A stretch of DNA of 64,000 bases from Rhizobiales bacterium 62-47 (GTDB lineage: Bacteria; Pseudomonadota; Alphaproteobacteria; Rhizobiales; Xanthobacteraceae), in NCBI GenBank assembly GCA_001899255.1, contig MKVX01000013.1:124001-188000 (forward strand), read 5' to 3'. The stretch's first letter is position 1. Each line of letters begins with the position of its first letter. Position numbers and translations under genes: made by a program. Under the pieces are notes generated by a model. That model was not told the origin of the DNA. It was given only the letters and a program-made list of their open reading frames with translations, and made no database searches. Positions 18,473 to 25,996 of the stretch are shown here, in pieces.

Positions 18473-18772
18473 GTGATTTACGTCGTAGCCACCTTGACCG
18501 TGAAGCCGGAGATGCGCGCCGAACTGATCGCCGGTGCGAAGGCCTGCATTGCCGAGACCCGCAAGGAAGCTGGCAATATCGCTTACGACATGCATGAGAG
18601 CGTGACCGATCCGTCCCGCATGGTGTTCGTCGAGCAATGGGACAATGCCGAGGCGCTCGGGCCGCATAGCAAGAGCGAACACTTGAAGGCATTCGGCCGC
18701 ATCGCGGTGAAGTGCCTGAGCGCGCCGCCCAAGATCGAGGTCATCACCCCCGCCAAAGTTGACGTTCGCTAG
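18473..18772 (+). CDS. Antibiotic biosynthesis monooxygenase (ABM) family protein
   Basis: 99 residues, GTG start with GGAGG 6 bases upstream. The sequence fits the dimeric alpha/beta-barrel ABM fold: an N-terminal strand (MIYVVATLTVKPE), a helix with AKACIAETRKEAGNIAYD, a strand with FVEQWDNAEAL, and a helix starting at HSKSEHLKAF. Members include YgiN-like quinol monooxygenases and heme-degrading enzymes. The substrate cannot be predicted. It lies just ahead of the stress-response region, but I see no EcfG-type site before it. Confidence 0.85.
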   Translation: MIYVVATLTVKPEMRAELIAGAKACIAETRKEAGNIAYDMHESVTDPSRMVFVEQWDNAEALGPHSKSEHLKAFGRIAVKCLSAPPKIEVITPAKVDVR

Positions 18773-18875
18773 AGCGGCCGGCCTTGAAGCCTGGTGGAAA
18801 TGCCGCCCTCGCTCACGGCGGCTGCCTTGCCTATCGTGTACGTGTCCCGGCGTCAGGATGTCGGCACGCCGGAAT

Positions 18876-18900
18876 GGAACCAAAACCGCAACCCGCCGTT
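18876..18900 (+). promoter_or_regulatory. EcfG-type promoter of the HWE kinase gene
   Basis: GGAAC at 18876-18880, a 16-base spacer and CGTT at 18897-18900: a perfect match to the general-stress sigma EcfG consensus of alphaproteobacteria. It points at the kinase gene about 155 bases downstream. Confidence 0.72.
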
Positions 18901-18989
18901 AGCATCATTCATTTTTCGCCAAGGCAAAGTTGAAATGCGTATGTCCTGCGGAGCGCGGTCCGACGATGAGGATTGATCCATCCTGTCGA

Positions 18990-19015
18990 CCGGCCGGCTC
19001 TCCGAGACCGGCCGG
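18990..19015 (+). promoter_or_regulatory. GC-rich hairpin in the kinase mRNA leader
   Basis: CCGGCCGG at 18990-18997 can pair with the identical (self-complementary) copy at 19008-19015, with an inner TCT/AGA extension. It lies between the EcfG-type promoter and the TTG start of the kinase. There is no T-run, so a leader structure is more likely than a terminator; its role is unknown. Confidence 0.4.
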
Positions 19016-19054
19016 GGGCAGTCCGTCCTGGCCGTGTTTTCATTTTGAAATCAT

Positions 19055-20731
19055 TTGAGTAACAACGTGGTTCGGCTGGGCTTCATCATCGGCTTTGTCG
19101 CGCTGCTCGGAATTCTCGTGTCCGGGTTGGCGGCTTATCGGGCTTACGATCAGGAACTGACGGTCGATCGCATCGCATTCTCGCGGGCGATCGATGTCAG
19201 CAGCAGTCTGGTGCAGGATCGCCTGACCGAGCGCGAGTTGCTGGCGCGGGTGTCGTCCGGATTGTTTCACTCGCCGGCGGTCACGCAGGCAAACATGTTG
19301 AAGCCGCTGCGGACCTCGATCTACGCGTTCAAGACCGACTTTGTCGTGGCCGGATGGGTCGCGCGTTTGCAGCCGGATGACCTCGCGCAGGCCCAGCGTG
19401 AATTGGCCAGTGCAGGTTTCCCCAAACCGGTGATCCGTGAGTTCGACGATTCGCCGCTGCAGCCGGTGGCGCAAGGCCGGCCCCTCGACGTGCTGATGGA
19501 TGTCGAGCCGCGGAGCGCCGAGACGATGGCTTTCGTGGGGCGTTCGCTCGATCAACAGCCAACCCTGCACGACATGTTCGCGCGAGCGATGTCGCAAAAA
19601 AAACCTGCCGCGTCCGATCCGACCCCTTTGTTGCGGCCGAATGGTCCGACGGGGCTCGTGTTGGCAGCGCCCGTATTGTTCGAGGAGAATGGCGAGACGG
19701 TCGGCTTCGTCACTTATTCCTACGAGATCGGTTCGCTGATGCTGGCCAATGACGAGCTGTCATTGTTCTCGATCGCGCTAAAGGATCCGCGGCGCGCGGG
19801 CTCCGAACTGGTAGCGGACGATCGCGGCTGGGTGACCTCCCGAACGGCGACGGGAAGCGCCGAAGGCAAAAGCGCGCCTGTGACACGCACAGTGACGTTC
19901 GGTGGGCGTGACTGGCAACTCGTCTACTACGCCAAGACCAACTCCGAGCGACGGGCGCAGAAACTCGCTGCGGTTGTGGCGTTTCTCGGCATCGCGCTGA
20001 CCGGCCTGATCTGCGGTTTGTTCGGCTATGTGGCGTATAATAACCTGCGCATGAGCCGAGAGATTCAGGCGCGCATCAGCTTCGAGCATCGGTTGACCGC
20101 GGTGATCGACGAACTCAATCACCGCGTCAAAAACATTCTCGCTGTGATCCAGTCGATCGTCACCCGAACATTGCGTCATGGCTCCGACGTCGACTCGGTT
20201 CGAGATCTGTTGATCGGCCGCATTCATGCGATGTCGAACGTCGTGTCGCTGCTCAGCGAGAGCAAATGGCAAGGCGTCAAGCTGCGCGGGCTGTTCGAGG
20301 CGCGCGCGATTCCGCACGCCGAACGCATCGACGTCAGCGGCCCGGATATCTCCGTCAGTGCCCGTGCCGCGCAGAGCTTGTCGCTGCTATTCTTCGAACT
20401 GGCGTCGCATATCGACGAAGGGTTGTCGCTGGTCGGCAAACATCCGACCGTTCAGGCGCGCTGGGAAGTGACCGGCGAAGGCAGCGACGCGATGTTTTAT
20501 TTTCGATGGGAAGAATTCAATACCAGCGCCGCCACCCGCCGCGAGGACAGCGATTTTGGCCGCGTGTTGCTCGATCGTGTGGCGCCGGAAGCCTTGGGCG
20601 GGACGTCGCGCCGGCGCTTCACCGATGTCAGCTATGTCTATGAATTGACAGCGCCGATGGCCACGGTGGTCGATCTGACCGAACAGGCGCGCACCGATCG
20701 CTTGTCCGCTCCGGTGCAACGCGCGCGTTAG
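19055..20731 (+). CDS. CHASE-domain HWE-type sensor histidine kinase with degenerate ATP-binding site
   Basis: 558 residues, TTG start (a GTG at 19067 is possible). One membrane helix (about 7-27), a periplasmic CHASE-like sensor (about 30-300), a second helix (about 310-335), then the H-box LNHRVKNILAVIQSIVTRT with the phospho-accepting His typical of HWE/HisKA_2 kinases. The W-x-E-like motif is FRWEEF and the G-box is reduced to DFGRVLLDRV. Where HWE kinases have ELATNAxKYG, this one has ELASHIDEG: the ATP/Mg-binding Asn is missing. It neighbours ecfG-nepR-phyR, so it probably senses envelope signals for PhyR. It may work as a phosphatase or partner rather than as a kinase. Confidence 0.85.
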   Translation: MSNNVVRLGFIIGFVALLGILVSGLAAYRAYDQELTVDRIAFSRAIDVSSSLVQDRLTERELLARVSSGLFHSPAVTQANMLKPLRTSIYAFKTDFVVAGWVARLQPDDLAQAQRELASAGFPKPVIREFDDSPLQPVAQGRPLDVLMDVEPRSAETMAFVGRSLDQQPTLHDMFARAMSQKKPAASDPTPLLRPNGPTGLVLAAPVLFEENGETVGFVTYSYEIGSLMLANDELSLFSIALKDPRRAGSELVADDRGWVTSRTATGSAEGKSAPVTRTVTFGGRDWQLVYYAKTNSERRAQKLAAVVAFLGIALTGLICGLFGYVAYNNLRMSREIQARISFEHRLTAVIDELNHRVKNILAVIQSIVTRTLRHGSDVDSVRDLLIGRIHAMSNVVSLLSESKWQGVKLRGLFEARAIPHAERIDVSGPDISVSARAAQSLSLLFFELASHIDEGLSLVGKHPTVQARWEVTGEGSDAMFYFRWEEFNTSAATRREDSDFGRVLLDRVAPEALGGTSRRRFTDVSYVYELTAPMATVVDLTEQARTDRLSAPVQRAR

Positions 20732-20796
20732 CGCCGAATATCGGAGACCCATCGGCTCCTTAATGTTCTTGCACCCAGTTCTGAAATTTAATACGC

Positions 20797-20821
20797 CAGC
20801 GGCCGCCACTGGCGGCCGCTG
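20797..20821. terminator. Shared hairpin between the kinase and ecfG genes
   Basis: Perfect 11-bp stem (CAGCGGCCGCC with its complement) around an ACT loop, lying between the convergent kinase and ecfG genes. It could end transcription from both sides. T-runs are weak on both strands. Confidence 0.6.
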
Positions 20822-20852
20822 ATCCATTGTATTGGACAAAGTCCGTCGCAGC

Positions 20853-21401
20853 CTAACCGTTGCCGCTTCCGATCACTGCGCGGATCGTTTCGTCCGGGCC
20901 GAAATCTTCCGAGCCATTGACGTAAAGCAGGGCGCTGAGCTTGGTTCGCGCTCGGTTGACGCGGCTCTTGATGGTGCCCACCGCGCATCCGCAGATAGCC
21001 GCGGCATCCTCGTAGGAGAAGCCGGACGCCCCGACGAGGATCAAGGCTTCGCGCTGGTCCTGCGGCAGCTTGTCGAGAGCCGCGCGGAATTCCTCGAACT
21101 CGAGATGCGACCCCTGGCTGGGCTGCGATTTCAGCGTCTTGGCGTAGTTGCCGTCGGCGTCTTCGACCTCGCGCCGCCGCTTGCGATAGTCAGAGCGGAA
21201 CAGGTTGCGGAGGATGGTGAACAACCATGCCGGGAGGTTCGAACCCGGTTCGAAGGAGTCGATGTTGGCGAGAGCGCGCAATAGCGTCTCCTGCACAAGA
21301 TCGTCTGCACGATCGCCATTTCCGCTCAGCGATATCGCGAAAGCGCGCAGACTTGGGACCGACGCCAGAATGTCGTCGCGAAGAGAATCCGTGAGAGGCA
21401 T
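20853..21401 (-). CDS. ecfG: General stress response sigma factor EcfG
   Basis: 182 residues, ECF15 (EcfG) family. Sigma region 2 is around 15-80 (DDLVQETLLRALANIDSF, PAWLFTILRNLFRSDYRKRRREVED) and region 4 around 115-165 (LDKLPQDQREALILVGASGFSYEDAAAI, then GTIKSRVNRAR). It directs RNA polymerase to GGAAC-N16/17-CGTT promoters in stress. It is held by NepR and freed by phosphorylated PhyR, both adjacent here. Start ATG 21401 overlaps the nepR stop by one base (TAATG). Confidence 0.95.
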   Translation of the reverse strand: MPLTDSLRDDILASVPSLRAFAISLSGNGDRADDLVQETLLRALANIDSFEPGSNLPAWLFTILRNLFRSDYRKRRREVEDADGNYAKTLKSQPSQGSHLEFEEFRAALDKLPQDQREALILVGASGFSYEDAAAICGCAVGTIKSRVNRARTKLSALLYVNGSEDFGPDETIRAVIGSGNG

Positions 21402-21601
21402 TAATCCCTCCCGTCTTTTTTGGCAGCGAGCTCACCTTCCGGAGCATCAAGTTTCCGTATCAGCTCGGCAAATCGATCCGGGACGCCTTGGCGCACCACA
21501 TCGTCGTACATCGCGCGAAGCTGATGTCCGATCCGGGACTGGATTTCCGCATTGAGGCGGCCTGGCTTTGCCGGCTTGCCGGCGGGCTTCTCATCGTTCA
21601 T
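21401..21601 (-). CDS. nepR: Anti-sigma factor NepR
   Basis: 66 residues from ATG 21601 (MNDEKPAGKP). An upstream extension in frame is not conserved-looking. The NepR helices are recognised in IQSRIGHQLRAMYDDVVRQ and PDRFAELIRKLD. It binds and inhibits EcfG; PhyR~P binds it instead. It is the first gene of the nepR-ecfG operon, starting downstream of an EcfG-type promoter, which gives positive autoregulation. Confidence 0.93.
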   Translation of the reverse strand: MNDEKPAGKPAKPGRLNAEIQSRIGHQLRAMYDDVVRQGVPDRFAELIRKLDAPEGELAAKKDGRD

Positions 21602-21695
21602 GGCTAATTCCACATTGTCTCTAATAAGTAACATATTGAGATATCGAGGTTTTCCTCCCGATATCGGAAGCCGAGCCTGCTGTTTCATGGATGCT

Positions 21696-21720
21696 AATGC
21701 GGAGCGTTGCTTTAAGTTCC
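21696..21720 (-). promoter_or_regulatory. EcfG-type promoter of nepR-ecfG
   Basis: On the minus strand, GGAAC (21720-21716), a 16-base spacer and CATT (21699-21696); three of four bases match the -10 CGTT. It sits about 95 bases before the nepR ATG and only 8 bases from the divergent phyR -35 element. Confidence 0.62.
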
Positions 21721-21728
21721 GCGAAAAG

Positions 21729-21753
21729 GGAACTTTTCTGCGACTTGTGCGTA
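21729..21753 (+). promoter_or_regulatory. EcfG-type promoter of phyR
   Basis: GGAAC at 21729-21733, a 16-base spacer and CGTA at 21750-21753 (three of four -10 bases). It lies 66 bases before the phyR ATG, the usual arrangement in alphaproteobacterial phyR/nepR intergenic regions. Confidence 0.65.
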
Positions 21754-21818
21754 ATTCAGCCTAGCGGGCGCCCGGCGGTGTCCGTCTCAATGTGCACGAA
21801 GATAAGGATGAAATGGGG

Positions 21819-22625
21819 ATGTCCCGATCACAGCTCGTTGCCGAACACCTGCCGCTGCTGCGGCGCTATTCCCGTGCCTTGACCGGGAATCAGGCTGCCG
21901 GGGATGCCTATGTCGGCGCCATGTTGGAGGCGCTGCTGCAGGATCAGTCGCTGCTGGATGAAAAGCACGGTGCGCGCGCTGGCCTGTTCCGGCTGTTTAC
22001 GCAGATCTGGAGTTCGGTCTCGCTCAATGAGGAAAGCGACGTCGTGCCGATCCTCAATCCGTCCGAGCGTCGGCTGTCGAATGTTACGCCGCTGCCGCGC
22101 CAGGTCTTTTTGCTGCTGTCGTTGGAAGGCTTCTCCGAAGAGGAGGTCGCGTTCATCCTTAACGTTGAGCCAGCGGAAGTTCGCGAACTGGCCGATGCTG
22201 CGGGTCGGGAAATGGCGGCGGAGATCGCCACCGATGTCCTGCTGATCGAAGACGAAACCTTCATCGCCATGGACATCGAAAGCCTGGTCAAGAATCTCGG
22301 CCATAACGTCATCGGCGTCGCGCGGACGCACTCCGAGGCGGTGGCTTTGGCCAAGACCAAAACTCCCGGCTTGATCCTGGCTGATATCCAGCTGGCCGAC
22401 GGCAGTTCGGGTCTGGATGCCGTCAATGAATTGCTGCGCACGTTCGAGGTGCCGGTGGTTTTCATTACCGCTTATCCGGAGCGTTTCCTCACCGGTGAAC
22501 GGCCTGAGCCGGCGTTCCTGATTTCCAAGCCGTTCCAGCCGGCGATGGTCTCGGCGGTGGTCAGCCAGGCCCTGTTCTTCCAGCGCAATTCCCGGAATCG
22601 GTCTCCGCGAGCCGCGGCGTCCTGA
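21819..22625 (+). CDS. phyR: General stress response regulator PhyR
   Basis: About 268 residues from ATG 21819 (MSRSQLVAEHLP), with AAGGA 10 bases upstream; ATG 21813 and GTG 21792 are alternatives. Residues 1-135 form the sigma-like domain (LLRRYSRALTGNQAAGD, FLLLSLEGFSEEEVAFIL) and residues about 140-260 a receiver domain (VLLIEDETFIAMDIE, phospho-Asp in LILADIQL, Lys in LISKPF). When phosphorylated, the sigma-like domain binds NepR and releases EcfG. It is divergent from nepR-ecfG. Confidence 0.95.
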   Translation: MSRSQLVAEHLPLLRRYSRALTGNQAAGDAYVGAMLEALLQDQSLLDEKHGARAGLFRLFTQIWSSVSLNEESDVVPILNPSERRLSNVTPLPRQVFLLLSLEGFSEEEVAFILNVEPAEVRELADAAGREMAAEIATDVLLIEDETFIAMDIESLVKNLGHNVIGVARTHSEAVALAKTKTPGLILADIQLADGSSGLDAVNELLRTFEVPVVFITAYPERFLTGERPEPAFLISKPFQPAMVSAVVSQALFFQRNSRNRSPRAAAS

Positions 22626-22945
22626 TCCGCTTTCAGGCTGAGAGTGCTAGCCATTCGCGCCGTGCGTTTCCCGCGCCGGCGCGAATGCGCACTGGCGGTT
22701 CAATTGCATTGAACCTTTTGCCGGCTGCCAAGACCTTATCTCTGAAGCCCATCATCGTTTGGGCGAACAGTGCCTGCGTAAGACGAGAAAAGGCGCAGGG
22801 TGCAGCTGGCATCACCACAACTGCACCCCGCTTGGCCGGTCAATTGGGGCAGGGGACGGACCGGCTGTAGAAACAGACGTCTGAACGCCAAAAGCGTTCC
22901 CAAATTTTTGCGCAGAACTGCACGCTTATTTGATGGCCGGCCGGG
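22626..22945. other. Gene-free region after phyR
   Basis: Between the phyR stop and the weak EcfG-type site at 22946 I find no frame with convincing codon usage or ribosome site, no tRNA-like fold and no strong terminator. It may be the phyR 3' region plus upstream sequence of the exported-protein gene. Confidence 0.45.
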
Positions 22946-22970
22946 AGAACCTAGCCGCGGCTCATGCGTT
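22946..22970 (+). promoter_or_regulatory. Weak EcfG-type promoter of the exported-protein gene
   Basis: AGAAC at 22946-22950, 16 bases, CGTT at 22967-22970: one mismatch to the GGAAC -35 and a perfect -10. It lies about 55 bases before the ATG at 23024. Its context among stronger sites supports it; alone it would be unconvincing. Confidence 0.45.
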
Positions 22971-23023
22971 GTTGCCGCTCTTGGTTCAGGTCAAGCATCT
23001 CGAGTGCAGGAGCGGTGACGCAA

Positions 23024-23473
23024 ATGTCCAGGATGTCGTCGATACTGGTCGCTGCCACAGCCGTCGTGTTGACGGCCGGAGCCGCGCAATTTGCCTCCGG
23101 GCATGATTTGCTTTCGCCGCTCTCTGGCGCATCCGTACCTGTAGCAAGCGCAGGGCTGACCTATATCGAGGACGCGCAAAGGGATCACGTCAATCGTGCG
23201 ACCAAGGGTGATCGCATGGAAGTTAACGCTGGCGATCGCGTTGCGATGCAGACTTTTGCCGTGCGCGTCTCCGGTTTGAGCAATACATCGGTGCTAATAC
23301 GTGCGCCGATCGCGACACCGGGTAAGGAAGCGCACGACATCGCTCCTGTCCGTACCCCTGCTATCTTGAAAGCTCCCGCTGTTGCGCCGAAAGCGACCGT
23401 GGCTTGCGAACCAATGGTGAGCGTGTTGACGGAGGTCGCCAAGCAGCTCGCGCCGGGGCGCTGCATTACCTGA
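23024..23473 (+). CDS. Hypothetical exported protein
   Basis: 149 residues from ATG 23024 (or 118 bases of leader less from 23033). A signal peptide (about 4-22, VAATAVVLTAGAAQFASG) is followed by a low-complexity middle part. A C-terminal block VACEPMVSVLTEVAKQLAPG has two cysteines spaced about 22 residues apart (ACEP and GRCIT), which could form a disulfide. I do not recognise the family; similar Cys-containing tails occur in hypothetical proteins of the Bradyrhizobium group. A probable stress-regulon member because of the site at 22946. Confidence 0.7.
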   Translation: MSRMSSILVAATAVVLTAGAAQFASGHDLLSPLSGASVPVASAGLTYIEDAQRDHVNRATKGDRMEVNAGDRVAMQTFAVRVSGLSNTSVLIRAPIATPGKEAHDIAPVRTPAILKAPAVAPKATVACEPMVSVLTEVAKQLAPGRCIT

Positions 23474-23503
23474 TACGACAGATATCTCGCAATTTGAAAT
23501 GAA

Positions 23504-23944
23504 TCAGACGTCCGGGTTTTCCGGAGCGTCCTCGCCATTGCGGCGTGCTGCGAGAAAACCAAGCGCAATGCCCCCCACCGCGAGGATCGGTATCAGACGC
23601 TTGATACCAACGGCGCGCACCACCTGCAGTCCCAAGGCCATGACAATAGGATCGGTCAGGATGCTTTGCGCGGTGGATTTCGCCACCTCCGCGGCATGCG
23701 CTTCAGCTTGCCGCTTCTGATAAACATAAGCCCCTGAAGCGACGAGGGCCGCGACCAGGAAGATCGCGGCAACGGTCAGGCAGGCGTAGATCAACCCCTC
23801 GGTCTGCAGAACGAATACAAATACCGCTGCACAGATGAAGGCCAGCGCAATGAACAGCAACGCAGCCATCGCAACCAGCAATGAGGTCAGACGTACGGCG
23901 GTACCGGTGCTGTCCTTTAGATCATCGATAAATCGCTGAATCAT
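23504..23944 (-). CDS. YqjE-like membrane protein (phage-holin superfamily III type)
   Basis: 146 residues. Two strongly hydrophobic helices at about 20-75 and a weaker one at about 115-135 (LIPILAVGGIALGFLAARR). The N terminus is polar and amphipathic. The pattern fits the small membrane proteins grouped with YqjE (holin-X-like); no lysis function is implied. It follows a DUF883 (YqjD-like) gene on the same strand, mirroring the enterobacterial yqjD-yqjE order. A 164-base gap separates the two; co-transcription is likely but not certain. Confidence 0.65.
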   Translation of the reverse strand: MIQRFIDDLKDSTGTAVRLTSLLVAMAALLFIALAFICAAVFVFVLQTEGLIYACLTVAAIFLVAALVASGAYVYQKRQAEAHAAEVAKSTAQSILTDPIVMALGLQVVRAVGIKRLIPILAVGGIALGFLAARRNGEDAPENPDV

Positions 23945-24108
23945 CCTCGCCCCGCTTTAATGAAATGTTGGTCCCGCGCACCCGTTTCGAGGGATCGCGT
24001 CCCGAAATCGACAAATAACCGCTCCGCATCGTTCGGGCGGCAGGATCGACACGTTCCGACACGTGCCGATTCAGTGCCTGCAGCGCCGAACTCGATCAGC
24101 TCCGGCAC

Positions 24109-24480
24109 TTACCGACGCCATGTCACGCCGATGAGAAAGCCCAGACCGATGGCCAGCCCGACGGCCGCGATCGGACGCTGTTGAATGGCGTCTTCAAGCG
24201 TTTCTTCCAGCGACGCGGCGGCTTCCTGTGCTGCGTCCATTGCGGCGCTGCCGCGTTCGGAGGCGTCCGACAACAAGGAGTCGACGTTCTGACGCGCCTG
24301 CTTGTAACCGCGCCGTGCCTGCTTGCTGGCATCGCCGGTAAAGGCTTTCAACGCATCGGATAGCTGTTCGGCGAGCGCCGATATATCGCCCTTGACCTTC
24401 GACAGATCTTTCTCGAGGCGATCATAGGTCGTCTTGTCGAGCAGGTTCTTGATTGTATCTTCGGCGCCGCTGTTGGCCAT
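24109..24480 (-). CDS. DUF883 family (YqjD/ElaB-like) membrane-anchored protein
   Basis: 123 residues from ATG 24480, with GGAG 9 bases upstream. A long amphipathic, Ala-rich helix or coiled coil (about 10-95) precedes a C-terminal membrane anchor (about 103-120, IAAVGLAIGLGFLIGVTW) ending in Arg-Arg. Enterobacterial relatives ElaB and YqjD are stationary-phase proteins that tether ribosomes at the inner membrane. Here a GGAAC-N17-CGTT site lies 33 bases upstream, suggesting stress control by EcfG. Confidence 0.85.
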   Translation of the reverse strand: MANSGAEDTIKNLLDKTTYDRLEKDLSKVKGDISALAEQLSDALKAFTGDASKQARRGYKQARQNVDSLLSDASERGSAAMDAAQEAAASLEETLEDAIQQRPIAAVGLAIGLGFLIGVTWRR

Positions 24481-24512
24481 ATTACACTCCATGGAAACGC
24501 GTCATTGCCATC

Positions 24513-24538
24513 AACGCGACTGCGCAGATGGAAGTTCC
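24513..24538 (-). promoter_or_regulatory. EcfG-type promoter of the DUF883 gene
   Basis: Minus strand: GGAAC (24538-24534), a 17-base spacer, CGTT (24516-24513), both boxes perfect. The -10 is 33 bases before the ATG. Confidence 0.72.
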
Positions 24539-24606
24539 ATTTGAGAATATGTTGACTGGCAGATGGTTTTAAAGTGCTGGCACGTCTTTGTTGAAGCTAT
24601 GGCCGC

Positions 24607-25737
24607 CTAGTCGCCGGGCAATTGCGGCGTTTCGGGCGGGAATAGATGCTCCTTGAGAACCAGGCCGACGATCAGCAGCGGCGAGGAAAGAAATCCGCCC
24701 ATCGGTCCCCATAGCCAGGTCCAGAAAGCCAGGGCTATGAAAACGGCTAGCGCGTTCAGCGACAGCCTGCGGCCGATGATCGTTGGGGTGATGAAGTGGC
24801 CTTCGATGAAGGTCAGTCCGGCGAAGGCGACGGCGGCCAAGAGACCGGCGGCCAGCGTCGAAAACGACAGGATGCCCACGACGACGAGGATGACGAACAT
24901 CGCCACCGGTCCGATGATGGGAAAGAAGTTCAATGTTGCCGCCAGCGCACCCAACCCTGCGGGATTGGGCATGCCGGTGATCGCGCAGATCAGGCCGGTC
25001 GCAACGCCGACGCCGAGATTGATCAAGGTCACGGTCAGCAGATAGCCGCCAAGACTTACTTCGATTTCGTTGAGGATACGCAGGGTCCGGAGCCGCGTCT
25101 CACGGTCGGAGAACGTCATGATCATTGCCCGGCGGAGATCCTTCCAACTCGCCACGAACAGCACCAGCGTGGCGAAGAACAGCAGGATTTCCGTGAATGT
25201 CGGGGACAGGAATTCGACCGCCGGTCGCATCCACTCGATCTTGGGCAGTTGCAGCGGCGTTGTATTGATTGAGCTGTTCTCGCCGAACATGCCTTGAAAC
25301 TGGTGCCACAATGCCAGCGGCCGATCGAACAGCTGCAATTTGTCTCTTAACATCGCGCCGAGCTCGGGCAGGCGATTGCTCCATTCGATCAGCGGCGCCG
25401 AGATCAGGCCGACGATGAATACGGCGACGCCGCACACCGCGGTGACGATCAGGACCGCCGCCACGGAACGGGGGATACGGTATCGTTCCAGAAATCCGGC
25501 GGCGGGCGAGACCATGGTGCCGACGATGAATGCCATCACCACCGGAAGAAAAAACGCCTTTGCCACATAGAGCACGGCGACCACGCTGATGATCAGCAGT
25601 CCCACCAACGCGATCGCGACGATTTCCGCACGCCGGATGATCGGCGGCTGGCTGACATCGCTGTCAGGAATCGGTTTGCCGACCGCATCGACCGGTCCGG
25701 TGCGCACACGTGTCCCGGGCGGTGTGTCGTTCGGCAT
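24607..25737 (-). CDS. AI-2E family transporter (PerM/YhhT type)
   Basis: 376 residues. About eight membrane helices: two near 35-95, one around 115, then five between 185 and 355, with the family's typical GGYLLTVTLINLGVG, NFFPIIGPV and GHFITPTIIGRRLSLNAL segments. Members export small molecules or act as Na+/H+ antiporters; some export autoinducer-2, but most are uncharacterised. The gene follows the DUF3309 gene by 18 bases, so it should be driven by the EcfG-type promoter in front of that gene. Confidence 0.88.
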   Translation of the reverse strand: MPNDTPPGTRVRTGPVDAVGKPIPDSDVSQPPIIRRAEIVAIALVGLLIISVVAVLYVAKAFFLPVVMAFIVGTMVSPAAGFLERYRIPRSVAAVLIVTAVCGVAVFIVGLISAPLIEWSNRLPELGAMLRDKLQLFDRPLALWHQFQGMFGENSSINTTPLQLPKIEWMRPAVEFLSPTFTEILLFFATLVLFVASWKDLRRAMIMTFSDRETRLRTLRILNEIEVSLGGYLLTVTLINLGVGVATGLICAITGMPNPAGLGALAATLNFFPIIGPVAMFVILVVVGILSFSTLAAGLLAAVAFAGLTFIEGHFITPTIIGRRLSLNALAVFIALAFWTWLWGPMGGFLSSPLLIVGLVLKEHLFPPETPQLPGD

Positions 25738-25755
25738 TCGCGGCTACTCGTGATG

Positions 25756-25914
25756 TCAGATTCGACCAAGCAAAAGCAGGACAACAACTATGACCAATAT
25801 GGTGCCGACGATCCCCGACGGGCCATAACCCCATGAATTGCTGTAGCCCCAGCTCGGAATCACGCCGAGAAGGATCAGGATCAGAATGATGACGAGAATT
25901 GTGCCGAGCGACAT
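25756..25914 (-). CDS. DUF3309 small membrane protein
   Basis: 52 residues from ATG 25914 (MSLGTILVIILILILLG). Two hydrophobic segments flank a short Ser/Trp/Tyr/Gly-rich loop (SWGYSNSWGYGPSG). This is the DUF3309 pattern common in proteobacteria with many stress genes. Function unknown. It is first in a likely operon with the AI-2E transporter and is preceded by a perfect EcfG-type site. Confidence 0.85.
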   Translation of the reverse strand: MSLGTILVIILILILLGVIPSWGYSNSWGYGPSGIVGTILVIVVVLLLLGRI

Positions 25915-25971
25915 GACGGTATTCCTCGTACTCACGCCTGCATCATGCAAGTGGCGGCTTCCGAGGCGGCC

Positions 25972-25996
25972 AACGCCGATGGAACTCGAAAGTTCC
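25972..25996 (-). promoter_or_regulatory. EcfG-type promoter of the DUF3309-AI-2E operon
   Basis: Minus strand: GGAAC (25996-25992), 16 bases, CGTT (25975-25972), a perfect match 57 bases upstream of the DUF3309 ATG. The -35 lies in the right arm of a perfect palindrome (25978-25999). Confidence 0.75.

Noticed and set aside
18794..18976. A 60-codon frame between the ABM gene and the kinase
   Set aside because: It runs straight through the EcfG-type promoter, has no ribosome site and a composition unlike its neighbours.
23504..23944. Phage holin, suggesting a prophage remnant
   Set aside because: No lysin, capsid, integrase or attachment site is nearby, and the neighbour is a DUF883 gene. 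The holin label is only a superfamily name for YqjE-like proteins.
24031..24053. A possible EcfG-type site upstream of the YqjE-like gene on the minus strand
   Set aside because: GGAAC is present but the -10 reads CGAA at 17 bases, two mismatches. It is too weak to list.
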